Assembly: GCA_902583455.1 (NCBI GenBank)
Contig: CACHVY010000001.1
Location: forward strand, 186,001 to 250,000
Source of the DNA: an uncultured Pelagibacteraceae bacterium
GTDB taxonomy: Bacteria > Pseudomonadota > Alphaproteobacteria > Pelagibacterales > Pelagibacteraceae
Direction of reading: 5' to 3'
Length of the DNA stretch: 64,000 nt
A program made the position numbers and the translations under genes. Under the pieces are notes generated by a model. The model worked only from the letters and a program-made list of their open reading frames with translations. It searched no databases and was not told the origin of the DNA. This document shows, piece by piece, positions 1 to 11,681 of the stretch (its first letter is position 1; each line of letters starts with the position of its first letter).

Positions 1-75
1 TTTAGAGTAATTAATGAAATTCCTACGATTTTACTAATATTGATTGTCTTTTTGGCGATTTTAAAGCCTATGTAG
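1..75 (+). CDS. hemJ: HemJ-type protoporphyrinogen oxidase, C-terminal end only
   Basis: The window opens inside a reading frame that ends at TAG 73-75. The 24 visible residues form a hydrophobic helix: they begin FRVINEIPT and end in AILKPM. This matches the conserved tail of HemJ (UPF0093), the membrane protein that oxidises protoporphyrinogen IX in heme synthesis in many alphaproteobacteria. hemJ directly upstream of rho is a common alphaproteobacterial order, which supports the call. The rest of the gene lies before the window. Confidence 0.7.
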   Translation, partial: FRVINEIPTILLILIVFLAILKPM

Positions 76-134
76 GGTTGAAAAATTTATAATAATGTTT
101 ATATTAACTGTATCTTAACAAAACTTCCCTTATC

Positions 135-1406
135 ATGAAAATCGAAGAACTCAAAAAAAACCCCCCAGCACAGCTTATTACGCAAGCAGAAGAGCTTGGA
201 ATAGAAAATGCTAGCACTTTAAGAAAACAAGAAATTTTATTCGCTATACTAAAAAAACTTGCTGAAAAAGGTGAAGAAATAACTGGTATGGGTGTTTTAC
301 AATTATTACAAGATGGCTTTGGTTTCCTTAGAGCGCTGGAATCGAATTATTTACCAGGCGCAGATGATATTTACGTAAGCCCGAGCCAAATAAGAAAATT
401 TGGTCTTAGAACCGGAGATACTGTGGAAGGCCCTGTGAGAGCCCCTAAAGAGGGTGAAAGGTATTTTGCTCTATTACAAGTTAGCAAAATAAATAATGAA
501 GATCCTGCAAAGTCTAGACACAAAATAGCTTTTGATAACTTAACTCCTTTGTACCCTAATAAACAATTGGTTATGGAAATTGAAACTAATAAAACTGAAA
601 AAAAACCTGATTTAACATCAAGATTAATTGACTTAGTTAGCCCCATAGGCAAAGGTCAAAGATCATTAATTATATCTCCTCCCAAAGCAGGTAAAACCAT
701 GATACTTCAAAGTATTGCAAACTCAATAACAGCAAATCATCCTGAGTGTTCGTTGATGGTATTATTGATTGATGAAAGACCAGAAGAGGTTACAGACATG
801 CAAAGAACAGTCAAAGGAGAAGTCATTAGTTCCACTTTTGATGAACCAGCTCAAAGACATGTTGCTGTTGCAGAAATGGTAATTGAAAAAGCTAAAAGAC
901 TAACAGAGCATAAAAAAGATGTAATTATATTACTGGACTCTATTACTCGTTTAGGCAGAGCTTATAATGCAGTTGTTCCAAGCTCAGGAAAAGTTTTAAC
1001 AGGAGGTGTTGATGCTAATGCTCTTCAAAGACCAAAAAGATTTTTTGGTGCCGCAAGAAACATCGAAGAAGGAGGATCTTTAACAATTATAGCTACAGCA
1101 TTAATTGATACCGGAAGCAGAATGGATGAGGTAATTTTTGAGGAATTTAAAGGAACAGGAAATAGCGAAACAATACTTGATAGAAAGATTTCAGAAAAAA
1201 GAATTTTCCCTGCAATAGACATAACTAAATCCGGAACAAGAAGAGAGGAATTATTATTTGACAAAAATGATCTTCAAAAAATGAATGTTTTAAGAAGAAT
1301 AATTGCCCCAATGGGATCTATGGATGCTATTGAGTTTATTAATTCAAAGTTAAAAGCTACTAAATCTAATTCAGAGTTTTTTACTTCAATGAACAAGCCA
1401 GCTTAA
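135..1406 (+). CDS. rho: Transcription termination factor Rho
   Basis: ATP-dependent RNA helicase that ends transcription of untranslated RNA. The 423-residue length is normal. An N-terminal Rho domain is followed by the cold-shock-like RNA-binding fold (about residues 50-120, containing GFGFLR). The ATPase has Walker A SPPKAGKT near 181-188 and the Walker B region [10 protein letters not shown] near residue 260. The start ATG follows a 59-bp gap after hemJ. With few intrinsic terminators visible in the window, Rho probably ends many transcripts here (inference). Confidence 0.98.
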   Translation: MKIEELKKNPPAQLITQAEELGIENASTLRKQEILFAILKKLAEKGEEITGMGVLQLLQDGFGFLRALESNYLPGADDIYVSPSQIRKFGLRTGDTVEGPVRAPKEGERYFALLQVSKINNEDPAKSRHKIAFDNLTPLYPNKQLVMEIETNKTEKKPDLTSRLIDLVSPIGKGQRSLIISPPKAGKTMILQSIANSITANHPECSLMVLLIDERPEEVTDMQRTVKGEVISSTFDEPAQRHVAVAEMVIEKAKRLTEHKKDVIILLDSITRLGRAYNAVVPSSGKVLTGGVDANALQRPKRFFGAARNIEEGGSLTIIATALIDTGSRMDEVIFEEFKGTGNSETILDRKISEKRIFPAIDITKSGTRREELLFDKNDLQKMNVLRRIIAPMGSMDAIEFINSKLKATKSNSEFFTSMNKPA

Positions 1407-1474
1407 GCAGAAATTTTCATATTCAAGTTCGAAAAATTATTTATGTTCTTTAGCAATTCCCTCTATATACTGAT

Positions 1475-2809
1475 GTGATGACTATTTTTGCATTATCTTC
1501 AGCACCAGGACAATCAGGGGTGGCTGTAATTAGAATATCAGGCCCAGAAACAGGAAATATTATCAAATTAATTACAAATAAAGATTTACCACCTCCTAGA
1601 ACAGCAAAACTCCTAAAAATAAACAATATCAACAATTCTAGCTTAATAGATGAGGGTATAATTTTATGGTTTCCCGCTCCAAATAGCTACACAGGTGAGG
1701 ATATGGCAGAACTTCATGTACATGGAAGCAGAGGTGTAATTACAGAAATACAAAACAACCTTTTGAGTACAAAAAAATGTAGAATGGCAGAGGCAGGAGA
1801 GTTTACGAAAATAGCCTTCATCAATGGTAAAATAAACTTATTAAAAGCAGAAGCAATAGGAGATTTAATAGCTGCAGAAACGCAAATTCAGATTGATCAA
1901 GCGCAAAATATTATAAGAGGGAAAAGTTTTTTAAAATTTGAGAATATTAGGGAAAAAATTATTAAAATATTAGGGACCATGGAAGCTAAAATTGACTTTC
2001 CAGAAGAAGATATTCCTGAAAATGTGACCGCAAATATAAAAAATGAAGTCGAAAATATCGAAATAGAAATTAAAAAAATACTTGATGACAATAAAGTTGG
2101 AGAAAAGATTAGGACTGGTTTCAAAATTGCTATTGTTGGTCCGCCGAATTCAGGAAAATCAAGTTTAATGAATTACTTTTCGAAAAGAGATGTTTCAATA
2201 GTTTCTGAAATAGCTGGCACAACCAGGGATGTTTTGGAAACTCATCTAAATTTTGATGGATATCCCGTTATAATTTCAGATACAGCAGGCATTAGGGCAT
2301 CAAAAGATATAATAGAAAAAGAAGGTATAAAACTAGCGTTTAAAAAAGCAGAAGAAGCAGACCTAAGAATAGTAATAATAGAGCCAAAAAATGTTGAATT
2401 CTTTGGTTTTTTGAATGATTTATTCGATAAAAGCTCAATTTTATTGGTTAACAAAACAGATCTATATGATTTTAAAGTTCCAGAGCAATTAAAAAAATAT
2501 AATCCTTTTCCTATTTCTGTTCTTAAAGAAACCAATATCGATAAATTAATATCAGAAATCAAATACATTTTAAAAAAATCATTATATATAAGTTCAGATG
2601 TTTTTATTACTAGAGAACGTCACAGGATTGATCTAAATAATTGTATTCTTTCTTTACAAGATTTTAAAAATAAGAACATTAACGAAGATTTTGATAAAGC
2701 CACTGAGGATTTAAGAGTTGCTGTAAGAAATTTAGGTAAGGTTGTCGGAAAAGTTGATGTAGAAGAGATTTTATCGAGTATTTTCAATGATTTCTGTATA
2801 GGTAAATAA
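1475..2809 (+). CDS. mnmE: tRNA modification GTPase MnmE
   Basis: With MnmG it builds the 5-carboxymethylaminomethyl (or related) group on U34 of certain tRNAs. It has an N-terminal formyl-THF-binding domain (SAPGQSGVAVIRISG), a helical domain, and an inserted Ras-like GTPase with G1 GPPNSGKS near residues 222-229, DTAG near 270 and NKTD. It ends in the diagnostic CIGK, whose Cys is needed for activity. The listed start is GTG; an ATG follows at 1478 and could equally be used. It is followed by mnmG on the same strand after 95 bp. Confidence 0.97.
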   Translation: MMTIFALSSAPGQSGVAVIRISGPETGNIIKLITNKDLPPPRTAKLLKINNINNSSLIDEGIILWFPAPNSYTGEDMAELHVHGSRGVITEIQNNLLSTKKCRMAEAGEFTKIAFINGKINLLKAEAIGDLIAAETQIQIDQAQNIIRGKSFLKFENIREKIIKILGTMEAKIDFPEEDIPENVTANIKNEVENIEIEIKKILDDNKVGEKIRTGFKIAIVGPPNSGKSSLMNYFSKRDVSIVSEIAGTTRDVLETHLNFDGYPVIISDTAGIRASKDIIEKEGIKLAFKKAEEADLRIVIIEPKNVEFFGFLNDLFDKSSILLVNKTDLYDFKVPEQLKKYNPFPISVLKETNIDKLISEIKYILKKSLYISSDVFITRERHRIDLNNCILSLQDFKNKNINEDFDKATEDLRVAVRNLGKVVGKVDVEEILSSIFNDFCIGK

Positions 2810-2904
2810 ACCGCTATTTTTCTGTGTTATTGGCTTATTTTACAATTAATTAATAAAATTTAAGTTAGTCTTGTAAAAAAAGATTTCAAATATAAATTCA
2901 ATTA

Positions 2905-4776
2905 ATGGAAAATAATAAACAGTATGACGTTATAGTAATTGGGGGAGGTCATGCAGGCTGTGAAGCTGCCGCCGCGTCTGCAAGATTAGGAGTAAATACA
3001 GCTCTCTTTACTAATGATAAATCTTCTATTGGTGAGATGTCTTGTAACCCAGCAATTGGTGGTTTAGGTAAAGGCCATTTAGTCAGAGAAATAGATGCTT
3101 TAGATGGTGTTATGGGAGATGTGGCTGATAAATCTGGTATACAATTTAAGTTATTAAATAAAAGTAGAGGACCAGCTGTGAGAGGACCCCGAACTCAAAG
3201 TGATAGATCACTATATAAAAAATATATGCAAGAAAAACTTGTAAACTATTGTAATTTAAGCATTTTTTCTGACTCTGTAAATGGCTTTATATTTTGTAAA
3301 AATAGTATAAACGGTATATTAACTTCTTCTGGAAAAGAAATTCACTCTAAGAAGGTAATACTTACTACAGGCACTTTTTTGAATGGTATGATACATATTG
3401 GTGATAAAAGAACCCCTGCAGGTAGATATAATGAAAAGCCTACTACTGGTTTAAGTGAACAGTTACAAAAATATAATTTTAAAATTGGAAGGTTAAAAAC
3501 AGGCACACCACCTAGGTTAGATGGACTTACTATTAATTATTCAAATTTAGAAGTGCAACATCCAGATGATGAAGTATCTTTTTTCTCTTTCTTAACAAAA
3601 AAAAATATCAATAAACAAATTAGTTGTGGAATTACTTACACTAATGAAAAGGTTCATGATTTGATTTCAAAAAATATTCAACTAAGCGCAATGTATTCGG
3701 GAAGTATCAAGGGAGTAGGACCCAGGTATTGTCCTTCCATAGAGGATAAAATCCATAAATTTAAGGACAAGACTAGGCATCAAATTTTTCTAGAACCTGA
3801 AGGGCTCGAGGATAACACAGTCTATCCAAACGGAATTTCAACATCACTACCAGCTGATCTTCAACAAGAAATATGTAATAATATCAATGGTTTAGAAAAT
3901 GTTAAAATATTACGGCCAGGATACGCAATAGAATATGATTATGTTGATCCAAGGGAACTTTTTTTAACATTAGAGACGAAGAAGATAAAAAACTTTTATT
4001 TCGCCGGCCAGATTAACGGAACAACAGGTTATGAAGAAGCTGCAGCTCAAGGATTAATAGCTGGAGCAAATGCTGCTTTATCTATTAAGGCCAAAGAACC
4101 ATTAATTCTAGACAGGTCTCAGGCATACATTGGCGTGATGATAGACGATTTAGTTACAAAAGGAGTTGCTGAACCTTACAGGATGTTTACCTCAAGAGCA
4201 GAATACAGATTATCCTTAAGGTGTGATAATGCTGACTTGAGACTTACACCTGTTGGAATTAAGTTCGGTCTAGTCAAATCAGAGAGGAAGAAATTATTTG
4301 AGGATAAATCAATAAAAATAGAAAATTTGAATAAAAAAATGGATAAATTGAGGATTTCTCCATCTGAAGCAGAAAAATATGGTGTTAAAATTGCAAAAGA
4401 TGGAGTTTACAGGTCAGCCAACTCTGTTTTAGCTCAAAAAGGTGTAAATTTTAGTAAAATCAAGGATATTTGGCCTGAAATAGGCGATTATAGCCGTGAA
4501 ATTGAGGAGCAGATTGAAATTAACGCTCATTACAAAGGTTACATGAAGAAACAAAAGGCAGATATTTTAGCTTTTAAAAGAGATGAGAGCCTTAAAATAC
4601 CATTAGATATTAATTACGACAATTTTTCAGGGCTCTCTAATGAAGTTAAGTCTAAATTTAAGCAAATTAGGCCAAAAACAATGGGTCAGGCTTTGAGAAT
4701 AGACGGAATTACCCCGGCAGCTGTATTTATTCTATTGTCACATCTCAAAAGAAAGTCTATTAAGCATATAGCTTGA
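2905..4776 (+). CDS. mnmG: tRNA uridine-5-carboxymethylaminomethyl modification enzyme MnmG
   Basis: FAD-dependent partner of MnmE in wobble-uridine modification. The FAD-binding motif [10 protein letters not shown] sits at about residues 13-22. The family signatures [12 protein letters not shown] and, further on, [13 protein letters not shown] are intact, and the 623 residues match the family. The stop overlaps the TTG start of rsmG by 4 bp, the usual mnmG-rsmG coupling. Confidence 0.98.
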   Translation: MENNKQYDVIVIGGGHAGCEAAAASARLGVNTALFTNDKSSIGEMSCNPAIGGLGKGHLVREIDALDGVMGDVADKSGIQFKLLNKSRGPAVRGPRTQSDRSLYKKYMQEKLVNYCNLSIFSDSVNGFIFCKNSINGILTSSGKEIHSKKVILTTGTFLNGMIHIGDKRTPAGRYNEKPTTGLSEQLQKYNFKIGRLKTGTPPRLDGLTINYSNLEVQHPDDEVSFFSFLTKKNINKQISCGITYTNEKVHDLISKNIQLSAMYSGSIKGVGPRYCPSIEDKIHKFKDKTRHQIFLEPEGLEDNTVYPNGISTSLPADLQQEICNNINGLENVKILRPGYAIEYDYVDPRELFLTLETKKIKNFYFAGQINGTTGYEEAAAQGLIAGANAALSIKAKEPLILDRSQAYIGVMIDDLVTKGVAEPYRMFTSRAEYRLSLRCDNADLRLTPVGIKFGLVKSERKKLFEDKSIKIENLNKKMDKLRISPSEAEKYGVKIAKDGVYRSANSVLAQKGVNFSKIKDIWPEIGDYSREIEEQIEINAHYKGYMKKQKADILAFKRDESLKIPLDINYDNFSGLSNEVKSKFKQIRPKTMGQALRIDGITPAAVFILLSHLKRKSIKHIA

Positions 4777-5408
4777 TCGAATCAAATCTTAAAAAATATT
4801 CCGAATTAGAAACATTAAACGTTTCACGTGAAACATTTCCTGCCTTAGAGGAGTTCAGATCATTATTATTGAGCGAAAACAAAAAAATAAACTTAATCAG
4901 CAAATCAACTGAGAAAGACTCAATAAAAAGACATATAATTGACTCAGCGCAAATCATTGATATTATTGATGAAAATACTAGAACCTGCGTAGACATAGGC
5001 TCAGGTTCTGGCCTTCCAGGCGTAGTACTAGCAATTATCTTAAAAAAAAAGGGATCCAAAATAAGATTTGAACTTTATGAGAAAAGCATCAGGAAAAGCA
5101 ATTTTTTAAAAAAAATGATAAGGCACTTCGAATTAAATGCCGAGGTAAAGCAAAAAAATATTTTTGAAGAGAGGGAATTAGAAGCAGACATAATAGTAGC
5201 TCGAGCTTTTAAACCACTGCAAACAATATTAGAATTAATAAACAAAAATTTTTCTCATTATAACAGCTTAATACTTTTCTTAGGAAAAAGTGGAAGAGAT
5301 AACATTAATGAATGTTTAAAATCGTGGAAGTTTGATTATGAAATTGTAAAAAGTTTAACAGATGTAAATTCAGTTATTGTAAAGATAAATAATTTAAGAA
5401 AAACATGA
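4773..5408 (+). CDS. rsmG: 16S rRNA (guanine-N7) methyltransferase RsmG (GidB)
   Basis: Methylates G527 of 16S rRNA using S-adenosylmethionine. The SAM-binding motif [11 protein letters not shown] (about residues 71-81) and the later [12 protein letters not shown] are family signatures. The start is a TTG overlapping the mnmG stop. The early segment NVSRET is encoded by a parS-like palindrome, so this stretch serves both protein and chromosome segregation. It is followed by parA with a 4-bp ATGA overlap. Confidence 0.95.
   Translation: MIESNLKKYSELETLNVSRETFPALEEFRSLLLSENKKINLISKSTEKDSIKRHIIDSAQIIDIIDENTRTCVDIGSGSGLPGVVLAIILKKKGSKIRFELYEKSIRKSNFLKKMIRHFELNAEVKQKNIFEERELEADIIVARAFKPLQTILELINKNFSHYNSLILFLGKSGRDNINECLKSWKFDYEIVKSLTDVNSVIVKINNLRKT
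4820..4835. promoter_or_regulatory. parS: parS centromere site inside rsmG
   Basis: The 16-mer CGTTTCACGTGAAACA matches the widely conserved ParB-binding parS consensus at 15 of 16 positions; only the first base differs, and the 14-bp core is a perfect palindrome. It lies about 1.4 kb from parB in the same gene run. ParB would load here and spread, with ParA moving the origin region apart. Confidence 0.9.
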
Positions 5409-6205
5409 AAGAAAAAATTATTTCAATAATAAATCAAAAGGGTGGGGTTGGCAAAACCACAACCGTAATAAACTTAGCAGCAGGACTTTCTTCGAATAAT
5501 AAAAAAGTTTTGGTAATTGATCTAGATCCCCAAGGAAATGCTACAACGGGTTTAGGATTATCTAATATAGATCAAACATCTAATTCGATTTATCAAGTAT
5601 TGATTGGGACAAAGAAAATTGATGAAGCAATTTCTAAAACTAATTTTTCTAATCTGGATATAATTACTTCAAATGTAGATTTGTCTGGATTGGAGGTGGA
5701 AACAGCAGATGATGGTCGAAGAGCTTATATTTTAAAAGAGAAATTGACCGCATATTTTAACAATTCTAGAGCCTCATATGATTATGTGCTTATAGACTGT
5801 CCTCCATCCCTCAGTTTGTTAACTGTTATGGCCTTAGTGGCCTCTCATTCTCTTTTAGTTCCTCTTCAAACAGAATTCTTCGCCTTGGAGGGTATAACTC
5901 AACTGATCAAAACTATCGATAGAATTAAAGTTGGATTAAATCCAGAACTGACCATAAGAGGAATACTACTGACTATGTATGATAAGAGAAACAAACTTTC
6001 CGGTGAGGTTGAAATTGAAGCAAGAAATTATTTTAAAGAAAAAGTTTACAAAAATGTTGTTCCTAGAAATGTAAGATTATCAGAAGCACCTTCGCACGGC
6101 ATGCCTGTTATATTTTACGATAAAACTTGTTCAGGTAGCAAGTCATATATTAATTTTACAGAGGAATTTTTAGCTCAAGAAGAAAGTTTTGAAACGGCAG
6201 CATGA
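5405..6205 (+). CDS. parA: Chromosome partitioning ATPase ParA
   Basis: Deviant Walker-A ATPase that moves ParB-parS complexes. The motif QKGGVGKTTT is at residues 11-20, with the signature lysine before the G, and LIDCPPSL near 130 is the Walker B region. The 266 residues lack an N-terminal DNA-binding extension, as in chromosomal type Ib-like ParA/Soj. It overlaps rsmG and parB by 4 bp each, so the three genes are probably translationally coupled. Confidence 0.97.
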   Translation: MKEKIISIINQKGGVGKTTTVINLAAGLSSNNKKVLVIDLDPQGNATTGLGLSNIDQTSNSIYQVLIGTKKIDEAISKTNFSNLDIITSNVDLSGLEVETADDGRRAYILKEKLTAYFNNSRASYDYVLIDCPPSLSLLTVMALVASHSLLVPLQTEFFALEGITQLIKTIDRIKVGLNPELTIRGILLTMYDKRNKLSGEVEIEARNYFKEKVYKNVVPRNVRLSEAPSHGMPVIFYDKTCSGSKSYINFTEEFLAQEESFETAA

Positions 6206-7044
6206 TCAGCTTTAAAAATAAAAAAGGACTTGGACGAGGTTTATCATCTCTAATTGGTGAGGGCAAAGTATCATCAAACACTAAAGCTAGTATAAGCGAT
6301 CTTAGAAGAAACAAATATCAACCTAGAAAAAAGTTTGATGAAACAAGCTTAAATGAATTATCTGACTCTATAAAATCAAGAGGAATTATACAGCCAATAA
6401 TTGTCAGGAATTCAAATAGTGATGTTAAATACGAAATTATTGCTGGCGAGAGAAGATGGCTTGCTGCCCAGAAAGCAGGATTACATGAAGTGCCGATTGT
6501 AGTTATAGAAGCAGACGATAAAAAAGCTTTAGAATTTGGAATAGTTGAAAATGTACAAAGACACGACTTAAATGCTATTGAGGAAGCTGAGGGTTATAAA
6601 AGATTAATAGATGAATTTTCTTATGACCAAGAACAAGTTGCTAAATTTATAGGAAAAAGCAGAAGCCATATAACTAATTCACTAAGACTTCTTAGTTTAC
6701 CCAATGAGGTAATTGAATTTGTTAAGGAAAATAAAATTTCCGCTGGTCATGCTAAAATTTTAGTTGGATTAGAGAATTGCCTATCAATTTCTAAAAAAAT
6801 CATTTCTAAGAAGTTATCAGTAAGACAAACTGAGAACCTTGTTAGGGTATATAAAACGCCTTACAAAAAACTTTTAAGAAATAAAGATCCAAATATAAAA
6901 ATATTGGAGCAAAATTTGATTGAAAAGATAGGCATGAATGTTGAGATAAAAAATAGTAAAAACAATAAAGGATCTATAACTTTTAATTATAAAGAATTAG
7001 GACAATTAAATAGAATTATTGAACTAATAAAGCAGAACTACTAG
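6202..7044 (+). CDS. parB: Chromosome partitioning protein ParB (CTPase, parS-binding)
   Basis: Binds parS and slides on DNA as a CTP-dependent clamp. The N-terminal ParA-stimulating tail GLGRGLSSLIGE (residues 9-20), the CTP-binding motif GERRW (82-86), ENVQRHDLN near 116-124 and a helix-turn-helix region (around SRSHITNSLRLL) are all visible. The 280 residues are normal. Its 3' end overlaps the convergent holA by 29 bp. Confidence 0.97.
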   Translation: MISFKNKKGLGRGLSSLIGEGKVSSNTKASISDLRRNKYQPRKKFDETSLNELSDSIKSRGIIQPIIVRNSNSDVKYEIIAGERRWLAAQKAGLHEVPIVVIEADDKKALEFGIVENVQRHDLNAIEEAEGYKRLIDEFSYDQEQVAKFIGKSRSHITNSLRLLSLPNEVIEFVKENKISAGHAKILVGLENCLSISKKIISKKLSVRQTENLVRVYKTPYKKLLRNKDPNIKILEQNLIEKIGMNVEIKNSKNNKGSITFNYKELGQLNRIIELIKQNY

Positions 7045-8026
7045 ATTTTTTATGTAAAGTTTCATTAATAAAATTGTTTATTAATACCTTGCTTAATGAA
7101 TTATTTTTTTTAATTTTTATCTCTATTTCATTAAGTCCAAAAATTAAATCTTTAACTTCATTGCAAGTCCAAAGCTGCAATTGTTTTTTTATTATTGGTT
7201 TTTCTTTCCAGAAAATAGGAGGCTTATATTCGGACATAACTTTATCTATGTTATTCGTGTTATTAATACACTCTAATAAATTTAATATTTTTTTTGTTTT
7301 TCTTAAAAAAACTCTTAGAATTATAAATGTGTCTTCTTCTGTGTAATTATTCTCATTTATTATTTCGTATGTTTTTTTTATATTTTTACATAGACAGGCA
7401 TCAGCTAATTCAGCAGCACTATAATTCTCTGATAAATTTGTTAAAGCGTAAATTTCCTTTAAAGATATAATCTTTTTATCTGACAAGTAATTCGAAATTT
7501 TATCTAATTCTTGTCTTAGATGACCTCTGTCACCATTTGATCTGTTCACTAATAAATTTAAAGTTTCGTATGATATACTAATCTTTTTTTCATAAAAAAA
7601 ACTCTTAGCAATACTAATTAGTGATTGAGAGCTATCTTTATAAGTTGGTATGATCACGGCATGTTCGGATTTTTCTAATTGATTTCTAAGATTCGATTTT
7701 TTTTCAAGTTGCCCAAAATTGATTATTATTAAATCTTCTGTGAAGTTTTCAGATATTTCTAAGAGAATATCTGCAAGTTTTTCGGTGCACCTTTCTATCA
7801 AAAAAATTCTTTTCTCTTCAAACAGCGATCTGTTTTTTATTTCGTTGCTAAAGTCCGAGCTATTCTTTAAAATTTGAGATTCTTCGTATTTGATTTGTTT
7901 CCCAGGTTTATTACTTTTAATTTTATTAATTAATTCTCTTTTTAGTCCTTCATTTTCTCCATATAAAACAAAGAAATTAAACTTTAATATTTTTTTATTA
8001 TCTACTTCATAGGATTTTAAAATCAT
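7016..8026 (-). CDS. holA: DNA polymerase III subunit delta
   Basis: Clamp-loader subunit that opens the beta sliding clamp. The 336 residues show the HolA pattern: N-terminal FFVLYGENEGLKRELI, a central DLIIINFGQLEKKSNLR region, and an RSNGDRGHLRQELDKI helix. Similarity is weaker than for most genes here, as is usual for HolA, but placement next to lptE and leuS (leuS-lptE-holA) is the standard proteobacterial order and settles it. The start overlaps the lptE stop by 4 bp. Confidence 0.88.
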   Translation of the reverse strand: MILKSYEVDNKKILKFNFFVLYGENEGLKRELINKIKSNKPGKQIKYEESQILKNSSDFSNEIKNRSLFEEKRIFLIERCTEKLADILLEISENFTEDLIIINFGQLEKKSNLRNQLEKSEHAVIIPTYKDSSQSLISIAKSFFYEKKISISYETLNLLVNRSNGDRGHLRQELDKISNYLSDKKIISLKEIYALTNLSENYSAAELADACLCKNIKKTYEIINENNYTEEDTFIILRVFLRKTKKILNLLECINNTNNIDKVMSEYKPPIFWKEKPIIKKQLQLWTCNEVKDLIFGLNEIEIKIKKNNSLSKVLINNFINETLHKKSSSSALLVQ

Positions 8027-8478
8027 TTCACATTAGCCAAAAATTCTAAAATTTCCTGAGTAATTTGTTCTACTAAATTAAATTTGATATTCTTCTCGTA
8101 TTGTTTTAATTTAAACTTATTATCGTCTATATTGTATTCAAAGCTTTCTTTAAATGTACGTGACATAACTATACTCTGATTTATATCTAATAGAGTCAAC
8201 TCAACATTTATAGTCAACCTATTTCTTGCCGGATCTCCTTTTGAGTTTTTTAGTATCACAGAAAAATTTTCTGTTAAATTTAAGCTAATATTCAATTTTT
8301 TTTCAGACTGTTCGTTTGAAAAAACACTTATGCTGTTTTGAATATAATTTGTTAAATTATTATTAATATTTTTCTTAAAACTAACAACTTTGAAATTACT
8401 ATCTTTAGAGGAGTAGATAGGGGCATATCCACAATTACTTAATAATAACATTGTTATAATAAGAAATATTTTTTTCAT
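8023..8478 (-). CDS. lptE: LPS-assembly lipoprotein LptE
   Basis: Outer-membrane lipoprotein that plugs the LptD barrel for lipopolysaccharide insertion. The N-terminus has a lipoprotein signal ending LLLSNC followed by GYAPIYSS, which is characteristic of LptE. At 151 residues it is slightly short. It lies between leuS and holA with 4-bp overlaps on both sides. The assignment rests on the N-terminus and synteny; the body is poorly conserved. Confidence 0.85.
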   Translation of the reverse strand: MKKIFLIITMLLLSNCGYAPIYSSKDSNFKVVSFKKNINNNLTNYIQNSISVFSNEQSEKKLNISLNLTENFSVILKNSKGDPARNRLTINVELTLLDINQSIVMSRTFKESFEYNIDDNKFKLKQYEKNIKFNLVEQITQEILEFLANVK

Positions 8479-11018
8479 TTAACGATAAGATTTACAAGTC
8501 TATTTTTCACTATAATATGTTTTAACAAATTTTTATTACTTATAATATTAGATATTTTTTCATCATTTTTGATCTTATTAATTACTTCTTTATCCTCAAG
8601 ATCTTTTTCAATCTTAATTAAAGATTTTTTCTTACCATTTACTTGAATAACTATATTTACATATTTTTCCTCTAAGTATTTTTGGTCTGTTGTAGGCCAT
8701 TCAGGTTTTTCTTCATAATTCAGATCGTTGAATGCTTCTGATATCACGTGAGGCAAAACAGGCATAATTAATATTAAAATCTTTAAATAGTTTTCTTTAA
8801 GTAAATTGGACTCATAATCCTTATCAATTTCTTTAATTAAAAAATTATATGTCTCATAAATATTAGCTACAATCACATTATAATTAAATTTTTCAAGGTT
8901 GAATGTAATTTTTTGAATCAATTTATTTGTAAATACATTCAGGTCATTAATATCTGATCCTTTTTTGTTTGATTTAATTTTTTCTAAAATTTTATTATGC
9001 AGAGACCAAAATTTGTTAATAAATTTATATGATGCAATTATTCCTTGTTCTGACCATTGTATATCTTTTTCTGGTGGACTATCTGATAGAATAAAAAGTC
9101 TTACTGCATCTGCACCATAAGTCTCAATTATTTTTTCAGGATCTATAACATTTTTTTTCGATTTGGACATTGACTCTGACGATCCAACAACGACTTTTTC
9201 TTTTTTATCATTAATTTTATAAAAGTTTTTCCCATCTTCTGTGAATACTTCATTTGGACTCAACCAATTATTATTTTTATCTTTGTAGGTTTCGTGACAA
9301 ACCATGCCTTGAGTGAATAATCCCTCAAACGGTTCTTTTGAAATAAAATCATCATTTTCATATCCAAGAGCTAACATAAAAAATCTAGAGTATAATAAAT
9401 GTAATATTGCGTGTTCCACACCTCCAATATATTGATCAACAGGCATCCAATATTTAATTTCATCGAGATTATAGCCGTAACTTTTATCACTAGGCGAGCA
9501 AAAACGCAGATAATACCAGGATGAGTCCACGAAAGTATCAAGTGTGTCAGTTTCTAATTTATACTTTTTTCCTTTTATTGTTATTGTTCTCCACTCTTCC
9601 TGATGATCCAAAGGATTACCCGTTGTTTTTAGATTAATATTTTCTGGCAATTTAATTGGCAATTGATCCTCTGGCACAGTTTGATAGTTTCCCTTATCGT
9701 CGTAAACTATAGGTATTGGACATCCCCAATATCTTTGTCTTGAGATACCCCAATCTTTTAATCTAAAATTTATTTTTTGCTTGCCAGATTTTTTTTCTTC
9801 AATTGTTTCAATAGCCTTTGAAATTGCCTCATTTGGGGTGCTCAACCCATTTAAAAAAGAGGAATTAATCATTATACCATCTCCTACATAAGCCTCATCT
9901 TTTACTTCAAACTCACCTTTCATATCTCTTGGTTTAACAACAGTTTTGATTGGTAGGTTATATTTTTTCGCAAATTCAAAATCTCTTTGATCATGAGCCG
10001 GACATCCAAAAACAGCTCCAAAACCATAATCCATCAAAACAAAGTTTGCAAAATAAACTGGAACTTTTTCATTTTGATCGAAAGGATTTATAGCAATCAA
10101 ATCTGTTTTAAATCCTATTTTCTCGGCTTGGGCAATAGACTCTTCAGTAGTGCCAGTTTTTGAACACTCTTGCTTAAACTTCTGAAAATCAGGGTTTTTT
10201 TCATAATACTTAGAAATAGGGTGATCAGCGGATACAGCTAAAAACGAAAATCCAAACAATGTGTCAGGTCGAGTAGTGAAGCACTTTATGCTATTTAATG
10301 ACGAGCTGCCTTCAATCTTAAAATCAATCTCACATCCAAAAGATTTTCCAATCCAATTTTTTTGCATAATTTTTACTTTATTAGGCCACTTATCAAGTTT
10401 GTCTAAACCTGATAAAAGTTCATCAGAAAATTTTGAAATTTTGAAAAACCATTGGCTTAATTTTTTTCTCTCAACTATCGCACCTGACCTCCATCCTTTA
10501 CCATCAATTACTTGTTCATTGGCTAACACAGTTTGATCAATCGGGTCCCAATTTACATAATTTTCTTTTTTATAAATTAATCCTTTTTTAAAAAGTTCTA
10601 AAAAGAATAATTGTTGGTGCTTATAGTACTCGGGTGAACATGTTGAAATTTCTCTATCCCAATCAATAGACAGCCCCAATTTCTTTAGCTGCGCTTTCAT
10701 GACAGATATGTTTTTTTCTGTCCAATCCTTTGGATCTAGATTGTTTTCTTTTGCAGCATTTTCTGCAGGCATTCCAAATGAATCCCATCCCATAGGATGA
10801 AGAACGTTATAATTTTGAAGTGTTTTGTATCTAGCAAGCACGTCACCGATCGTATAATTTCTTACGTGCCCCATGTGAATTTTGCCAGATGGATATGGGA
10901 ACATCTCAAGGCAATAAAATTTTTTTTTATTTTTATTTAACTTCGTTTTAAAAGCCTTATTTTTTTCCCAAAGTTTTTGCCATTTTTCTTCGACTATTTT
11001 AAAATTATATCGTTCCAC
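8475..11018 (-). CDS. leuS: Leucyl-tRNA synthetase
   Basis: Class I synthetase charging tRNA-Leu. The HIGH-like motif in [15 protein letters not shown] lies near residues 42-56, the editing domain contains TTRPDTLFG, and the KMSKS motif appears as SMSKSKKNV in the last third. The 847 residues match the bacterial enzyme. It leads a minus-strand leuS-lptE-holA run. Confidence 0.98.
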   Translation of the reverse strand: MERYNFKIVEEKWQKLWEKNKAFKTKLNKNKKKFYCLEMFPYPSGKIHMGHVRNYTIGDVLARYKTLQNYNVLHPMGWDSFGMPAENAAKENNLDPKDWTEKNISVMKAQLKKLGLSIDWDREISTCSPEYYKHQQLFFLELFKKGLIYKKENYVNWDPIDQTVLANEQVIDGKGWRSGAIVERKKLSQWFFKISKFSDELLSGLDKLDKWPNKVKIMQKNWIGKSFGCEIDFKIEGSSSLNSIKCFTTRPDTLFGFSFLAVSADHPISKYYEKNPDFQKFKQECSKTGTTEESIAQAEKIGFKTDLIAINPFDQNEKVPVYFANFVLMDYGFGAVFGCPAHDQRDFEFAKKYNLPIKTVVKPRDMKGEFEVKDEAYVGDGIMINSSFLNGLSTPNEAISKAIETIEEKKSGKQKINFRLKDWGISRQRYWGCPIPIVYDDKGNYQTVPEDQLPIKLPENINLKTTGNPLDHQEEWRTITIKGKKYKLETDTLDTFVDSSWYYLRFCSPSDKSYGYNLDEIKYWMPVDQYIGGVEHAILHLLYSRFFMLALGYENDDFISKEPFEGLFTQGMVCHETYKDKNNNWLSPNEVFTEDGKNFYKINDKKEKVVVGSSESMSKSKKNVIDPEKIIETYGADAVRLFILSDSPPEKDIQWSEQGIIASYKFINKFWSLHNKILEKIKSNKKGSDINDLNVFTNKLIQKITFNLEKFNYNVIVANIYETYNFLIKEIDKDYESNLLKENYLKILILIMPVLPHVISEAFNDLNYEEKPEWPTTDQKYLEEKYVNIVIQVNGKKKSLIKIEKDLEDKEVINKIKNDEKISNIISNKNLLKHIIVKNRLVNLIVK

Positions 11019-11046
11019 AAAATTTTTTTCTAAAAAAAAATATTTA

Positions 11047-11613
11047 TTATTTACTTCTAAGTGTTTTGGCCTTATTTTTTCCTTTTTTTTCGTAGTATTT
11101 ATCGAAACCTTCTTTTTCTATGATTGTTGCTTTTTTTAAAATGGCAAGTTTAATTTCTTTCTCTAATTTTGATTGAACTTTGTTAGTCTTACATTCATTG
11201 CTTTTACAAATTTTTTCAAAAATTGTTACATCTACAGCATCGGCTCTTATATCATTAGTTAAAAATTTTACCGTAATTTTAAGATCTCTTGTATTTGAAG
11301 GATTACTATTTTCTGCTGAAAACCAGTCTGTTATAATGATCCCGCCTGAGTAGCTAGCATTTGTTAGTGGTACAAAATCAAATATTTCAATTGAAGCTCT
11401 CCATAAAGGGTTTGATGAAGCAAAATCAAAATCACCCCCTCTTGTAGCGCCCTTACCAAATCTGATGCCTCTCCCTTCTTGAATATTTTTCTTTACTCTT
11501 TCATTAACGTTAACAGGATTGTCCGCCACATCTGACCTTTTATAAAATCCGCATGAGTTAAGATTTAAAATAATAACAATTAGAAGTAAGTTTAAAATTT
11601 TAGAATTAATCAT
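11047..11613 (-). CDS. DUF3576-family lipoprotein
   Basis: Predicted lipoprotein: a hydrophobic stretch ends LNLNSC-GF, a lipobox. The body carries the DUF3576 pattern, including [17 protein letters not shown] and [18 protein letters not shown]. Function is unknown; the family is widespread in alphaproteobacteria next to leuS. The frame stays open to an upstream ATG at 11643, but the ATG at 11613 gives a normal lipoprotein signal ([11 protein letters not shown]), so I use that. Downstream is leuS, 28 bp away on the same strand. Confidence 0.8.
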   Translation of the reverse strand: MINSKILNLLLIVIILNLNSCGFYKRSDVADNPVNVNERVKKNIQEGRGIRFGKGATRGGDFDFASSNPLWRASIEIFDFVPLTNASYSGGIIITDWFSAENSNPSNTRDLKITVKFLTNDIRADAVDVTIFEKICKSNECKTNKVQSKLEKEIKLAILKKATIIEKEGFDKYYEKKGKNKAKTLRSK

Positions 11614-11681
11614 AAAAAGTAGCTTAAATAATATAAATTTCATGAATTATAGCAAAATATAACAAAATCCAATATTTTAAT

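Noticed and set aside
7074-7346. A 90-codon frame opposite holA
   Set aside because: Antisense shadow of a real gene; composition mirrors the AT-rich opposite strand.
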